The position numbers and the translations under genes were made by a program. Below are positions 9,560-20,185 of a DNA stretch of 64,000 nucleotides, piece by piece. Position 1 is the first letter of the stretch. The number at the start of each line of letters is the position of its first letter. Location: NCBI GenBank assembly GCA_031772625.1, contig CM062818.1, positions 1,279,110,277 to 1,279,174,276 on the forward strand, given 5' to 3'. This DNA comes from Pinus tabuliformis. Lineage: Eukaryota > Streptophyta > Pinopsida > Pinales > Pinaceae. Under the pieces are notes generated by a model. The model worked only from the letters and a program-made list of their open reading frames with translations. It was not told the DNA's origin and ran no database searches.

Positions 9560-11413
9560 TGTTGAGTCTCAAAACTGCCCTCTCCTTAGCAACTTTTCTC
9601 ATCCCTCCTTGTTTATTTTTCAATGGAAAATGCATTCCTATCACCAATAACCATTATACATTGCCTTAAGGAGAACATTTTAGTGATTTTCATGTTATAC
9701 TTTTATGTTTTCTATTTGAATAAGTTTTCATCTTTTAGCTATGGGACGCAGCCTATTCTGCAGCTAATCGGCTATTCTGCAACTACTTCCATGCTTTTAC
9801 AGGTTCTAGGTGTCAGAAGGAGGAAATAACTACATGGGAAGTTTGGAAAACGTCATGGCATACATTGTGTCCTATTCATCTAGCCCAGATCGACAAGGAA
9901 GACTCTGGTCAAAGGAAAAGTCAAATGTAGAGACCTAAGGCAAACAACACTCTATTTTGTACACGTTTTACAGTGATGGGATGTGAAACAACTTCTTGAG
10001 GCCATGGACTTCATCAACCATCTATGCAAACTGAATCCAACAGCCATCACCATAGATTTATTTCTCCAGTAATCGAGGAAGAGAATTTCGTGTACCTGTC
10101 TGCGTACGTGTTTTTTTTGTAGATTATTTTTCTCCATAAAACAATTGTATAATGTCTCTATAAATACCAATGAGAAGAATGCAGAACCAGTTCGAAGTTG
10201 CTCATGTGTTAAGTTCAGATTACCACTCTCTAATTTTGAGAACTCATTGTTTGTTTTTAATATGAATATTGTGTGTTTCAAGGATACCTGAAAGCGTTTT
10301 TTGGAGTGTTGATTAAGTAGATATAACTTAAGCAGTTGTAGAGGACCCCTGCGCTGGCTAAGGTTACATTTCATTTGGTTTTGTCTTTTATAGTTAAACT
10401 GTGAGTTTATCGTTTCTTCCATAATGCTTATAATAATTTTCTAACAGGCTTGTTCATAATGCAGTTTTTGTCATCTTCTTATTAACGCAGAATAATTTAT
10501 CTCAGTACATAATAGTTCTTTTGTTTCATTTCTTTCTAGTTTCTTATCAGTAGCTTGAAGTTGAGTTCAGTAGTGTAGAGTAATTTATTTCATTTGTTGT
10601 TCATTAGTCTTTAAGTTTTTAGTTAAAACTGATTAATGCCATTTTTGTCTTGTCATTTTGTTATTAGTTTAGTGACTCATATTGTAAGTGAATGTTTCTA
10701 AAAGCCCTTCTAGTTTATTGTTCATCTTAAACTAAGTGGTGGAATACTTCATTTATGTAATGAGTCTTTTTCTGCATTTTTGTATTTATTTTCTCTTAGA
10801 ATAATGAGGTACAAGAACTCCTCTGAATGTTATCACAAGGAGGTTGTTCTCCCAAAATTGTGAAGCAAAGTAACTAAGCACTTCATTTAGTTTCCATAGT
10901 AGATTAGTTGCAATTTTATTTTCAGTCTTAGTATTTCGTTTAGCTTTGTTGCAATATCATTTTTAGTTTTTCATTAAGTTTTGATTCTACAATAGACTAA
11001 ACAATAGTTGTAATCTCACTTTCAGTATTTCATTTCAGTTTTGTTTCCATAATAGATAGTTGCAATTTCACTTTTAAGTCCTTTTAGTTCATGATTTGGA
11101 ACAATAATAAGAACAGAAATAGAAACTCTGTTTCCATTTTCTTGGTTAAACTTTACTTTCAAATCTAGCTATAAGCACTTTTAGTTCCGATTTCATTTCT
11201 CTGGATTCCTAGTAGAAGTAGACTTAATATATTGTTAATTACATTGTAAAGCATTAGGAATTAAAGGATCAAACCCCCAAAACAACATAAAACTCAGAAA
11301 CAATGAGGTAAGAAGGGTAATCTAGCGCATATAGTGCACTACACTTCATCAGTTTATGATACCCAGATTGATAATTTATGTAGAGCAATTTAGGACACTA
11401 AATTAACCAAACA
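9560..11413 (+). repeat. 5' LTR of Athila-type element
   Basis: Starts tgttgagtctc and ends attaaccaaaca. It aligns with 20186-21961. It contains a segment of roughly 78 bp (about 10285-10362) missing from the 3' LTR. Its 3' third (about 10890-11090) has degenerate repeats of phrases such as 'agttgcaat' and 'tttcattttcagt'. Short ORFs inside the LTR are not supported as genes. Confidence 0.92.
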
Positions 11414-11416
11414 TTT

Positions 11417-11434
11417 TGGCGCCATTGCCGGGGA
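11417..11434 (+). other. Primer-binding site, tRNA-Asp type
   Basis: TGGCGCCATTGCCGGGGA lies three bases after the LTR end. This motif, complementary to the tRNA-Asp 3' end, is characteristic of Athila/Tat elements. Confidence 0.92.
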
Positions 11435-11514
11435 AGTGTAACTAGGTAGCCTTATCTCTTACATTCATATAAAAAAAAAAACCCACAGAAACACAAAACC
11501 AACAAAACAAAACA

Positions 11515-13352
11515 ATGAAATGCATAGAGAAAGAGACTCTAGGGGTAGATTTATAGCTAGGGGCAGAAGTTCGATAACTACAACTCCACCCACTCCAGCA
11601 AGAGTTAGAAAAGGCACACCTCCATCCTAGACTCATACTCCCAGCCATTTGATTCCTAGAATTCAAGGGGCAGAAACTCAATCAGAATATTCTCCTACAT
11701 CAGCTACCAAAACAGTCCTAGGAGAGAAAAAGTTTGAAACTCCAACAACAGGGATAACCTTTTTCACCTCCATAGGGGAGCCTATTACATTTTAAGAATT
11801 AGGAATACCTGGTGAGGAAGAAAAAGTAGAAACTCTCTCTCATAGTCCATTAATATAAGAACCAGAGAAAGAGGGAATAACCTTGCAGGTTGAGCCCTAT
11901 ACTGACTTTGAAGAAACTATAAGGGCAGAAGAAGAACAAGATAGAGAATTCTCATTGTTTGGAGGAGGGGGTAGAGGAAGAGGTAGAGGAAACAATGGAG
12001 GAGGTAGAGGTAATAATTGAGGAGGCAGAGGAAATAAGGAAGTAGATAACTCTTTTGGATTCCCTATAGTGGATGAGCAAACACATACCACAATGAAAAA
12101 CATCTCACCATCTCTCCTCCCAAACTTTTATGGGTTGAGAAGTGAAGACCTTGAAACATTTTTCTTTGAGTTTTAAGTCTTGTTCAGAACTTATGACTAT
12201 TTAGAAGACTCTCAAAAACTAAAATTGTTTCCCTCAACACTAAAAGGGGTTACTTTGAACATGGAATGACATGAAACAAGCATTTTTGGATAGATACTTG
12301 GATTATTGTATGCCTACCAATCATAAATATGAGGTGTTCAAAATGATGAAAAAAGAGGATGAAAACTTAGAGGATTTTCTTGAGAGACTCAACTATAATT
12401 TGAAAAGAGTGAAGATGAACAATTTATATGAAGAATCTTTGAAAGCTCTTTTGTTAAAGGCCATTAGAGATGAGTGGAAAGATATCCTTAACATGATGGG
12501 GAAGGGAGATATCTGTCAACTTCCATTGAGTGGCATAACAGAACTATGTGTTCATATCTCAAGAGGGAAATCTAAAACAGGAAAAGGGCCGAGAGATCCT
12601 TCTCTTGTTAGAGCAAACAAATCTATGACTAGATCTGTAAGTAGGGCAGAAATTGGCAATATGTTTGATGAGTTTAAAACCAACATTCTATGGAGCCTTA
12701 GTGATTAGCTAGACACCCTTAAAATTCAAAACTAGTAGAAAACAGAGGCTAATGCTTTAGCTATCTTTTCTCCAAAATGCAGAAAGAAACATGCTCTAAG
12801 GGAATGTAATTTAGATGCGAAAATTGTAGAAACTTGTATGATTTGTTCAGAAATTCATGAGACCAAGGGTTGTCCTTCAATCCCAGGTCTTAAGGCTGTC
12901 TTTCAAGAGGAAACAGTCCCAAATTTTGTAGAATCTCTTTGTTTTGTTGCAAGAAGACCTTGGCAGGGGCCACAAAATCAAGGATTTAACAATCCAATGT
13001 ATCTTCAGCCCCCACCAAACTGGAATTCTTGGCAGCAACCTTGGCCTCAACCTCAATCTCAGTATCAATCTCAATTGTGGGCACAAGGGGTACAAAATCC
13101 TTATGGGAGATTTGCTCAATATTATCAATATCCTCCATCCTATCAGAATTACCCTCCCCCAAAAAAAATCAACAACAAAATCAGTAGCCACAACTTCAAA
13201 ATCAGAATCCTCAACTTTCATTGCAATTTCCACAACAACCTCCACAACAAAGTCAAAATCCTCAACTCTTGCTGCCATTTCGGTAGAAACCAAATCAACT
13301 ACCTACCCAACCATTACCAAACCCTAGCAATAAAAACCCTCAGAATGCTTAC
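11515..13352 (+). pseudogene. gag of Athila-type element
   Basis: Gag is read in three frames. An RG/GGR-rich N-terminal stretch (about 11957-12045) leads into the capsid-like core 'LPNFYGLRSEDLETFFFEF', with TAA right after it. The frame changes before 'MKQAFLDRYLDYC' at 12271, with part of the core missing, and continues to a TAG at 12706-12708. A cysteine-rich zinc-binding segment follows, with 'CRKKHALREC' and 'CMICSEIHETKGC' (about 12778-12876). Next is a Pro/Gln/Trp/Tyr-rich tail, where a run of eight A (about 13163-13170) marks a frame change into a Gln/Asn-rich stretch that joins the protease-bearing ORF. Role: virus-like particle protein and RNA packaging. It is not functional here. 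Confidence 0.8.
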
Positions 13353-14246
13353 ATGGTAGAAGAACAACAATTTCCAACTTACATGATTTCTCCTCTAGAT
13401 TTTAATGATGCTCAACTTAGATATGGTAGGATATTAGAAAAGGAAAAACCTTCTATAGTTATTCAAGAACAAGACACTTTTGAGGAAGATTCTCTAAAAG
13501 TCAATAAAATTTTTGAGGGAACATCCCTCCAAAATGAAAATATTGAAAGAGAAAAACAAAAAGAATCAATAAAGACAACTCCTATCCTTGAGCAACCAAC
13601 ATCCACTTCTACACCTCCTTTTCCTGAGAGATTACAAATTGATAGAGGGGTAGAAAAACAGATCTTGTTGCCCAATTATGATTTTCTAGATGATTTGAAG
13701 AATGTTTGTATCAAAATTCCTTTGCTACAAGCCATTAGAGAAATTCCAATTCTAGACAAGACAATAAAGGAGTTGAGCATCAAAAGACCAGGAAGAAAAC
13801 CAAGAGAAACAAAAATAATTCACCTGGTAGGAAAGATAGTAGACATCATGATGGGAAAGATTTCCATGCACAAATATGTGGATCCAGGAAATCCAATTGT
13901 CAAGACACATATAAATGGGATTGAAATTCCAAATACATTGATTGACTTAGGGGAAACAATAAACATTATGATTAGACAAACTATGGAGAAGCTTAAACTT
14001 CCTAACCTTCTTTACACACCTACCTTACTGCAACTTGCAGATAGATCAGTAATCAAACTAGATTGTGTGCTGGAAGATATTTCAGTCTCCTTAGATTCTT
14101 GGGAATATCCTATTGATTTCATGATTTTAACTCCCAAAACTAATCTTAGAGGACACCCATTCATATTAGGAAGACCTTGGTTGGCCACAGCTGATGCTTT
14201 TATTAGTTGTAGATCTGGTGACATGTATATTTATGATTGTAATTAA
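13353..14246 (+). pseudogene. Protease region of Athila-type element
   Basis: An open frame of 297 codons. The first ~150 residues are a Ser/Thr/Glu/Pro-rich linker from the Gag end. The retropepsin domain covers about residues 160-297, with the active-site segment 'LIDLGETINIM' (Asp at about residue 198) and the flap/C-terminal region ending 'FILGRPWLATADAFI'. Family members usually have DLGA or DLGS, so the Glu after DLG is unusual and might impair activity. The ORF lacks its own start context. It is the continuation of Gag-Pol after the frameshift near 13165. The sequence after 14246 is degenerate until RT. Confidence 0.8.
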
Positions 14247-14539
14247 ACAAAGAAATTTACTTTGTATCCTCTAGCAAAAGCAATAACAGAAATGAATGAC
14301 AAGGAATGGATGAAGATGATATTCAACCTCTCTTTACTATTTCATAAATTAGTGAAGATAGGAAAATTTTGAAACATCTTCAGAATATGATCATGCACAA
14401 TTTCAAGAAAAATCTAATGTTGAATACTTGTCATCTAGGCAGATGTCTCTCTATTCTATGGAAGAGTTTGGTAGCTCTACAATTGAAATTTTTCCAAGTA
14501 AGACATTGAACATAAACAAAAACTTGGAGAAAATACAAT

Positions 14540-15369
14540 AAGAAGAGCTAGCCAAAATATTACAAAAACATTTTGCTGCATTTGCATGGGAATACTTCGA
14601 CATGAAAGGCATTAATCCTAAGACTTGTATCCATCATATCTATATTGAGGAAAACAGTAGACCAATTAGATAATCTCAAAGAAGAATGAATCCAAATCTT
14701 AGGGAAATTGTGAAAAAAGAGCTCCAAAAACTACTAAATGTAAACTTCATTTACCCAATTTCAGATAGCCAATGGGTTTCTCCTTTGACAATTGTGCCTA
14801 AAAAAAATGGTAAATGGAGGGTGTGCATTGATTACCGAGAATTGAATAAAGCAACGTTGAAAGATCATTTTCCATTTCCCTTTATAGATCAAGTGTTAGA
14901 TACATTAACACGTAAAAAATATTTTTCATTCTTGGATGGTTTTAGTGGTTATAATCAAATTCAGGTAGCACCTGAGGATCAGGATAAAACCACATTTACT
15001 TGTTCATGGGGAACTTTTTCCTACCGAGTGCTTCCTTTTGGGTTATGTAATGCACTTGCAACATTCCAAAGAGTGGTACTAGGAATATTTTCTAATCAAA
15101 TACATGATTGTGTAGAGGTATATATGGATGATTTTACAGTGTATGGAAATGCATTTGAAGAAGCTTTGGAAAATTTGGAAAAAGTTATTAAAAGATGTGA
15201 AGAAACAAACCTTTCACTAAGCCATGAAATTTTTTTTGTGATGTTTACAGAAGGTATTGTTTTAGGACATCACATCTCAAGAGATGGGATTAAATTTGAC
15301 AAATCTAAGGTTGAAGTCATCTCTAAGTTACCAATTCCAAACTGCCAAAATATGTTAGAGGTTTTCTAG
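14540..15369 (+). pseudogene. Reverse transcriptase of Athila-type element
   Basis: Readable from about 14540, with a stop shortly before 14686, then open to 15369. RT motifs are in order: 'WRVCIDYRELNKAT' (about 14815), 'HFPFPFIDQVLD', 'FLDGFSGYNQIQ' (about 14932), 'LPFGLCNALATFQR' and the catalytic 'YMDD' at 15121-15132. The domain copies genomic RNA to cDNA. The 'FIDQ...FLDG.SGYNQI' and 'YMDDF' wording matches Athila/Tat RTs. The frame ends at TAG 15367-15369 through a 1-base frameshift. The expected downstream 'GFLGFTGYYRRFI' continues in another frame. Confidence 0.88.
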
Positions 15370-15370
15370 G

Positions 15371-16115
15371 ATTTACAGGATACTATAGAAGATTTATATA
15401 AAACTTCACTAAAATAGCATCTCCACTCTTCAAATTGCTTACAAAAGATTGTGAATTCAGTTGGAGTCCGGATTTCCCACTAGCATTTGAAACCTTGAAA
15501 GCAAAAATATCTAAAGCACCTATTTTAAGAGGTCCAAATTGGAAACTTCCTTTCCATATTTCTACAGATGCCTCAGATACAACTCTGGGAGCTGTATTTG
15601 GACAAAAAGATTTGATTCCTTATGCCATTTACTATACAAGTAAAAATTTGACTCCCACTGAGTTGAATTATACTGTGACTGAAAAAGAATTCTTAGCTGT
15701 TGTTCATGCAATTAACAAGTTCAGACACTATATAACAGGCTATGAAACCTTTGTTCATACAGATCACTTTGCAATTAGGTATTTGATGAATAAACCTATT
15801 ACTACTGGCAGAGTTACAAGATGTCTTTTACTTTTGCAAGAATTCAACATTACTGTGCTAGATAGACCTAGAAAACAAAACACAGTTGCTGATTTCTTGT
15901 CCAGGATTCAGAATATCAAAGAAGACTCTCCGGTTGAAGATAAGTTTCTTGATGAATATCACTTTGCGGTAACTACTCAAACTCCTTGGTTTGCAGATAT
16001 TGGTAATTACTTGGTTACAGGAAAGTTACCTTCACATTTGTTTCCTAAAGAGAAAAGAAAATTATTCAAGAAAGTGCAAGATATTCATGGATCACTAACG
16101 AATTGTATAAAATAG
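15371..16115 (+). pseudogene. RNase H of Athila-type element
   Basis: Open from 15435 to 16115 in the frame entered by the RT frameshift. RNase H core segments are 'STDASDTTLGAVF' (first Asp), 'EKEFLAVVHAINKFRHY' (catalytic Glu region), 'HTDHFAIRYLM' (Asp) and 'NTVADFLSRI'. It degrades the RNA strand of the RNA/DNA hybrid. A further frame change at about 16112 leads into the integrase zinc finger. Confidence 0.88.
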
Positions 16116-17263
16116 GGCTAGATCTTATGATTAGAAGGTGTGTCAGGGAAGATGAGATGCCTGATATTCTCAAAACATGTCATGATGAGCCATACAGTGG
16201 ACACTTTGCTGACAAGAGGATAGCCTATAAGATCCTTTCTTTAGAATATTATTGGCCATCCATCTTTAAAGATGCTAAATAATATGTCAAAAGGTGTGAC
16301 AACTGCGAAAGGGTAGGGAAACCTGCTCCCTCAAATGAAATTCCATTACAAACTCAGGTACATATCGAACCCTTTGAAAAGTGGGATTTAGACTTTATTG
16401 GACCAACTAATCCTCCATCTATGTAGGAAAAGTATATATTGGTATGCACTGATTATGTCACCAAATGGGTAGAAGCCAAAGCATTGCTTTTTGCTAACGA
16501 AAAATATGTAGTTAATTTTCTTTTTGAGGACATCTTCACTCGTTTTGGTGTTCCAAGAGAAATTGTGACAGATCATGGATCTCAATTCACATCCAACATG
16601 ATGGAAAAGCTTATGGAGGAGTACAATATCAAGCATAGTAAATCTACTCCCTATCATCCACAAACAAATGGTCAAGTGGAGTCTAGAAATAAAGTGATTG
16701 AAGGAATCCTCACCAAGACTATGCATCTACATAGAAGAGATTGGGAAGAAATGCTTCCTGAAGCCTTATGGGCCTATAGAACTACATGGAGGAACACAAC
16801 GGGACATACACCCTATGAAATTGTTTATGGGAAACAAGTACTGTTCCCTATAGAGTTCCAACTCAAAACTTTCAAGATGGCAGTCCAGTTGGAGATGGAT
16901 TTATCATAAGTACAAAAGCATAGACTAAAGTAATTGAATGAACTTGATGAAATCATACAAGAGGTTGTTCAAAGAACTGGTCTAGTCCAACAACAGGGGG
17001 TTAAATGACATGACAAATACATCAAGGACAAGAGGTTTCAAGAGGGAGATTGGGCACTATTATTTGATTCAAAGTTTAAATATTTTCAAGGGAAGTTTCA
17101 AACTCATTGGCTTGGGCCATTTGAGATTGAAAAAGTTTTCAGTAATGGAGCACCGAGGATTAGAACAATATATTAAAGTCAAACTCCTCTTCTTGTGAAT
17201 GGTCATAGATTGAAAATATATCAAAGACCAATCTCAAAGGAGGAGTTCATCAAGATCTTCTAG
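16112..17263 (+). pseudogene. Integrase of Athila-type element
   Basis: An N-terminal HHCC-like zinc finger has His residues in 'HDEPYSGHF' and 'CDNC' at about 16298. The core keeps the DDE residues: Asp in 'VCTDYVTKWVEAKAL' (about 16450), Asp in 'VTDHGSQF' (16571-16573) and Glu in 'GQVESRNK' (about 16679). The longest open stretch is 16439-16909. Stops interrupt it before 16280, before 16430 and after 16909. The C-terminal part reads 'KDKRFQEGDWALLFDSKF' (about 17022), the GPY/F-like region found in Ty3 integrases. The protein inserts cDNA into the genome. It is not functional here. Confidence 0.87.
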
Positions 17264-17344
17264 AACAATTCTGAAATGAAGTTGGTGAAGAAGAATCCTT
17301 CTTCTCCACCAACTTAGTCTTTGTTTTTCCTATCTAAAAAAAAA

Positions 17345-18524
17345 AATATGTATAAGGTTGAAAACCAATCACTGATTGGCATGCTTATACAGAAAATACA
17401 TGGTGAAAATCAGAAGCTTCTGACACCCTATATTTTCCATTTCCTTTTCTGAAAAAAATGGTGACTCACTCTGCATTCTGCAAAAATTCATTGTTTCATC
17501 TCATTTCACTTTGTTTTACTTTTACAATTTCACTTCACTCCACTGCCATATTTCACCAATAAATTTTTCCTTTTCCAGCATTTCTTTCATCTCCATTTTC
17601 ATTTATCATCTTTTCATATTTTCACTCACACAACCATTTCAATTTCATTCATTCATAAGCCATATTTTACACTCTATTTTACATTCTGCAGCTGCTTCCA
17701 CATTCTGCAGTTGATTATGTTCCGTAGCTGATCTTGTTCTACAGCTAATTTGATTATGCAACAACAGTTTGATTATCAGTCCAAACACAAATTGGCGAGT
17801 TCATAATAAAATCTTATATGCAGGTAATTGAAGAGAAAATAACTTTGAAGACCAATCATGCCTAAAGCACCTATGGAAGCAAACATCAAAACATTAGCAA
17901 ACGGAAGGTAAGGTTCCAAAGGTAAAATACAAGAAACTTATTTCAAAAAGAAATTCAAAAACATAAGCTTGTATAACATGTATGATCACACATCTCCTTG
18001 ATTAATCATTATGTGATTTGACTGCCATGATTCCTTTGCCATATCTTCCATCTTCAATACCAAATGGACCAATGATTCCTTCATAACTAATCTCCATTTT
18101 AAACTCCATGACTCGTACTTAACCGACTTCTATACCTACACTTGTTAACGGTTAGATTAACGACATGAAATATCTATGTACGACTCTTCAAACCATGATT
18201 GTTCATTTATTACACTAAGTTTTTCTATCATACTTAGGCAGCCTCTTTGTGCATACAATCACTCCGTTTTCATATTCTTTGTGTATAACAACCACTCTCT
18301 TTTCACATAATTGACGTATACATTTACTCTGTTTCCATATATTCCGTATATATAGTCGTTTTATCTCATATTCATAGTCATTTTGCTTCCATATACACTG
18401 TCATTTTGTTTCCATATCCACAGTCATTTTGTTTCTATATACACAGTCCACAGTCCTCTTTACGTAGTCATTCCATTTCTCAGACAGTGAGAGAAATTTT
18501 GAAGAGTAGCCGAGAATAGAAGTT
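17345..18524 (+). other. Spacer between integrase and accessory ORF
   Basis: About 1.2 kb of T/C-rich sequence without a supported gene. It contains three ~24-bp repeats of the type 'gtcattttgtttccatatac' at 18376-18446, within a longer degenerate stretch from about 18240. A long non-coding spacer after integrase is common in Athila/Tat elements and often hosts a splice acceptor or promoter for the extra ORF. Neither is proven here. Confidence 0.6.
18376..18446 (+). repeat. Three ~24-bp tandem repeats in spacer
   Basis: Copies begin at 18376, 18400 and 18423 with the core gtcatttt followed by (t/c)tccatatacac. The spacing is 24 and 23 bp. Looser relatives extend upstream to about 18240. Confidence 0.7.
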
Positions 18525-19262
18525 ATGGGGCTCATTGTTAGAACTGAACCCATAGGGGTGAAGTACATGGAGGGTTATCTGCAGCTGAAGGGAATGTTAC
18601 AGAAGGCTGGTTGGTTGTGTTTCATTGAAAAATTCAACAGTTACCATAAGGAAATCACTAAATCCTTTGCCAGGTCATTTGATGGAATGGAAGTGGAAAT
18701 AGGTGACATCAAATTTGCAGTTACCGAGTCCTTTATAGCTAAAGAAACAGAACTCCCAAGGCTAGGAGAAAGGTGGTTTAAGAACAAAGAGTTTCATGAT
18801 GAATCTTGGAAGGTCATTCTTAAAAATCCAGGTATGGACACTTCAGTTTTTAGAAAAGGGATTCCAAACTCTGCACTTAAAAACAAATGGAGTAGTATGT
18901 TGTTAATTCTGCAAAAGTTCATTACATGCGAAGGGAGGTTTGGTTCTATGTATGTGTATCATATACGACTGTTAATGAATTTTCTAGAGAATGGAACCCT
19001 CAATCTTCCATTTTTCCTGTTGAATAGTTTGAGAAGAATGGCAACTAATGTTCAGAAGAAAGTTGAATCAATAGAAACCACTCTATATCACCATGGACTA
19101 GTGAAGATTTTAGTTGAATTTCATTTAAGAAGTGTAGGGGATAGATGGGAGGACATTTTAGTAAGGAAATTCTTCCAACATGCACTAAATTTATCTAAGG
19201 GAAGTCTTGTTAAAAGAAGTAGGAGAAGGAAGACTAGTCTCACCATTCAAAGCACCCCTTAA
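18525..19262 (+). CDS. Accessory (env-like / putative transposon protein) ORF
   Basis: An intact 245-codon ORF from an ATG, placed after integrase and before the 3' LTR. It is the only sizeable uninterrupted reading frame in the element outside pol. Visible segments are 'WLCFIEKFNSYHKEI' near the N-terminus, 'ITCEGRFGSMYVYHIRLL' (about residues 127-144), 'LNLPFFLLNSLRRMA' and 'YHHGLVKILVEFHL'. No signal peptide or clear membrane helix is seen, so 'env-like' refers to position only. Homologous segments occur in tandem units A and B. The function of this family is not established. The original product was probably longer, since a related charged tail continues after the stop at 19260-19262. Confidence 0.65.
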   Translation: MGLIVRTEPIGVKYMEGYLQLKGMLQKAGWLCFIEKFNSYHKEITKSFARSFDGMEVEIGDIKFAVTESFIAKETELPRLGERWFKNKEFHDESWKVILKNPGMDTSVFRKGIPNSALKNKWSSMLLILQKFITCEGRFGSMYVYHIRLLMNFLENGTLNLPFFLLNSLRRMATNVQKKVESIETTLYHHGLVKILVEFHLRSVGDRWEDILVRKFFQHALNLSKGSLVKRSRRRKTSLTIQSTP

Positions 19263-20122
19263 ACTTTAGCACAGAAAATTGATGAAGAAGAACCAGTCTT
19301 TGAGAAATTAATAGAGATCGAAAAGCAGACTAAGAAGAGGAGAAAAATGATTTTTTTTTTTTGAAGAAATCCACAGGGATATTCCTGAACCTTCATCTCC
19401 TAAAGAGGATGAACCACTGCTTTCTAAAAGACTAACCAAAATCATAGAACAGATCAAGAAAGATAATGAGAAAGGAAAGAGGAAACAGGTTACAGAAGAA
19501 GAGATCAGAGGCTCCCAAACTCGAGGAGGAGTTCTAGAATCTAGGAAAAAGTGAAGAAAGTGAAATCAAAAGAGATCCAATTTATAGATTTAGAGGAAGA
19601 AACTCCAGCTCAGTCCCCTGATAATATTCCATATGAGCAAAACCCACAGAATTCTCCTCCACATAACTTTTAGGGCAGCCCAAGAAGAGTATCTCATGGA
19701 ATTCATTCAGTCCAACAACAAATCTATACTACATAGAGTCATCGGAGAAAAATAGTACATCAATAGACCCAGGGACTTCAACTAATCCAGAGTAACCTAC
19801 CACCTCACAAGAAACTTTAACTAGCTCCCTTAACTAGGAGATCTATGAGCTAGAAGTTCTGAACAGGCTCATTCAAAGAGAAAATGAAGCCTTAAAGGAA
19901 CATAATAAGTTGGATAAGATTATTCATGATAACACCATGCTACACTTGGGTTTATGGCACAATAAGAATAGAAAACTAAAAAGGAAGAATAAGAAGCTAA
20001 ACAGGGCACTTATTAACCTCAAGTACAAATTTCTCATGACTAAGTCAAGGATGGCGGTTGGTGCAAAGAAAAGCAAGAAGAGGAAGTTGGGTGTTATGGC
20101 TAAAGTATTAGAAAAAATTTAG
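19263..20122 (+). pseudogene. Coiled-coil tail of the accessory ORF, broken
   Basis: After the stop, the same strand keeps reading as charged sequence ('KIDEEEPVFEKLIEIEKQ'). It is interrupted by a poly-T run (about 19351-19362) and several stops. The last open part (19910-20122) is Lys/Arg-rich with heptad-like Leu spacing ('NRKLKRKNKKLNRALINLKY'). It probably formed the C-terminal coiled coil of the accessory protein. Tandem units A and B have an equivalent charged, coiled C-terminal half. Confidence 0.5.
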
Positions 20123-20173
20123 TAGGAGGAGGAAGTTCACAATTTTGATTACATGGGGACATGAAATAGTCTT

Positions 20174-20183
20174 GCAGTGGGGG
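20174..20183 (+). other. Polypurine tract of Athila-type element
   Basis: gcagtggggg lies two bases before the 3' LTR start. It is purine-rich and correctly placed for plus-strand priming, with a T interrupting the purine run. Confidence 0.6.
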
Positions 20184-20185
20184 TA

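Noticed and set aside
9952..10422. 156-codon minus-strand ORF within the Athila-type 5' LTR
   Set aside because: The other LTR keeps only a broken version, and LTRs do not normally code. Probably chance.
12877..13293. Minus-strand ORF of 138 codons and a second plus-frame ORF at 12944-13327
   Set aside because: Both overlap the Gln/Pro-rich gag tail, whose frame is supported by the cysteine motifs upstream and the protease ORF downstream.
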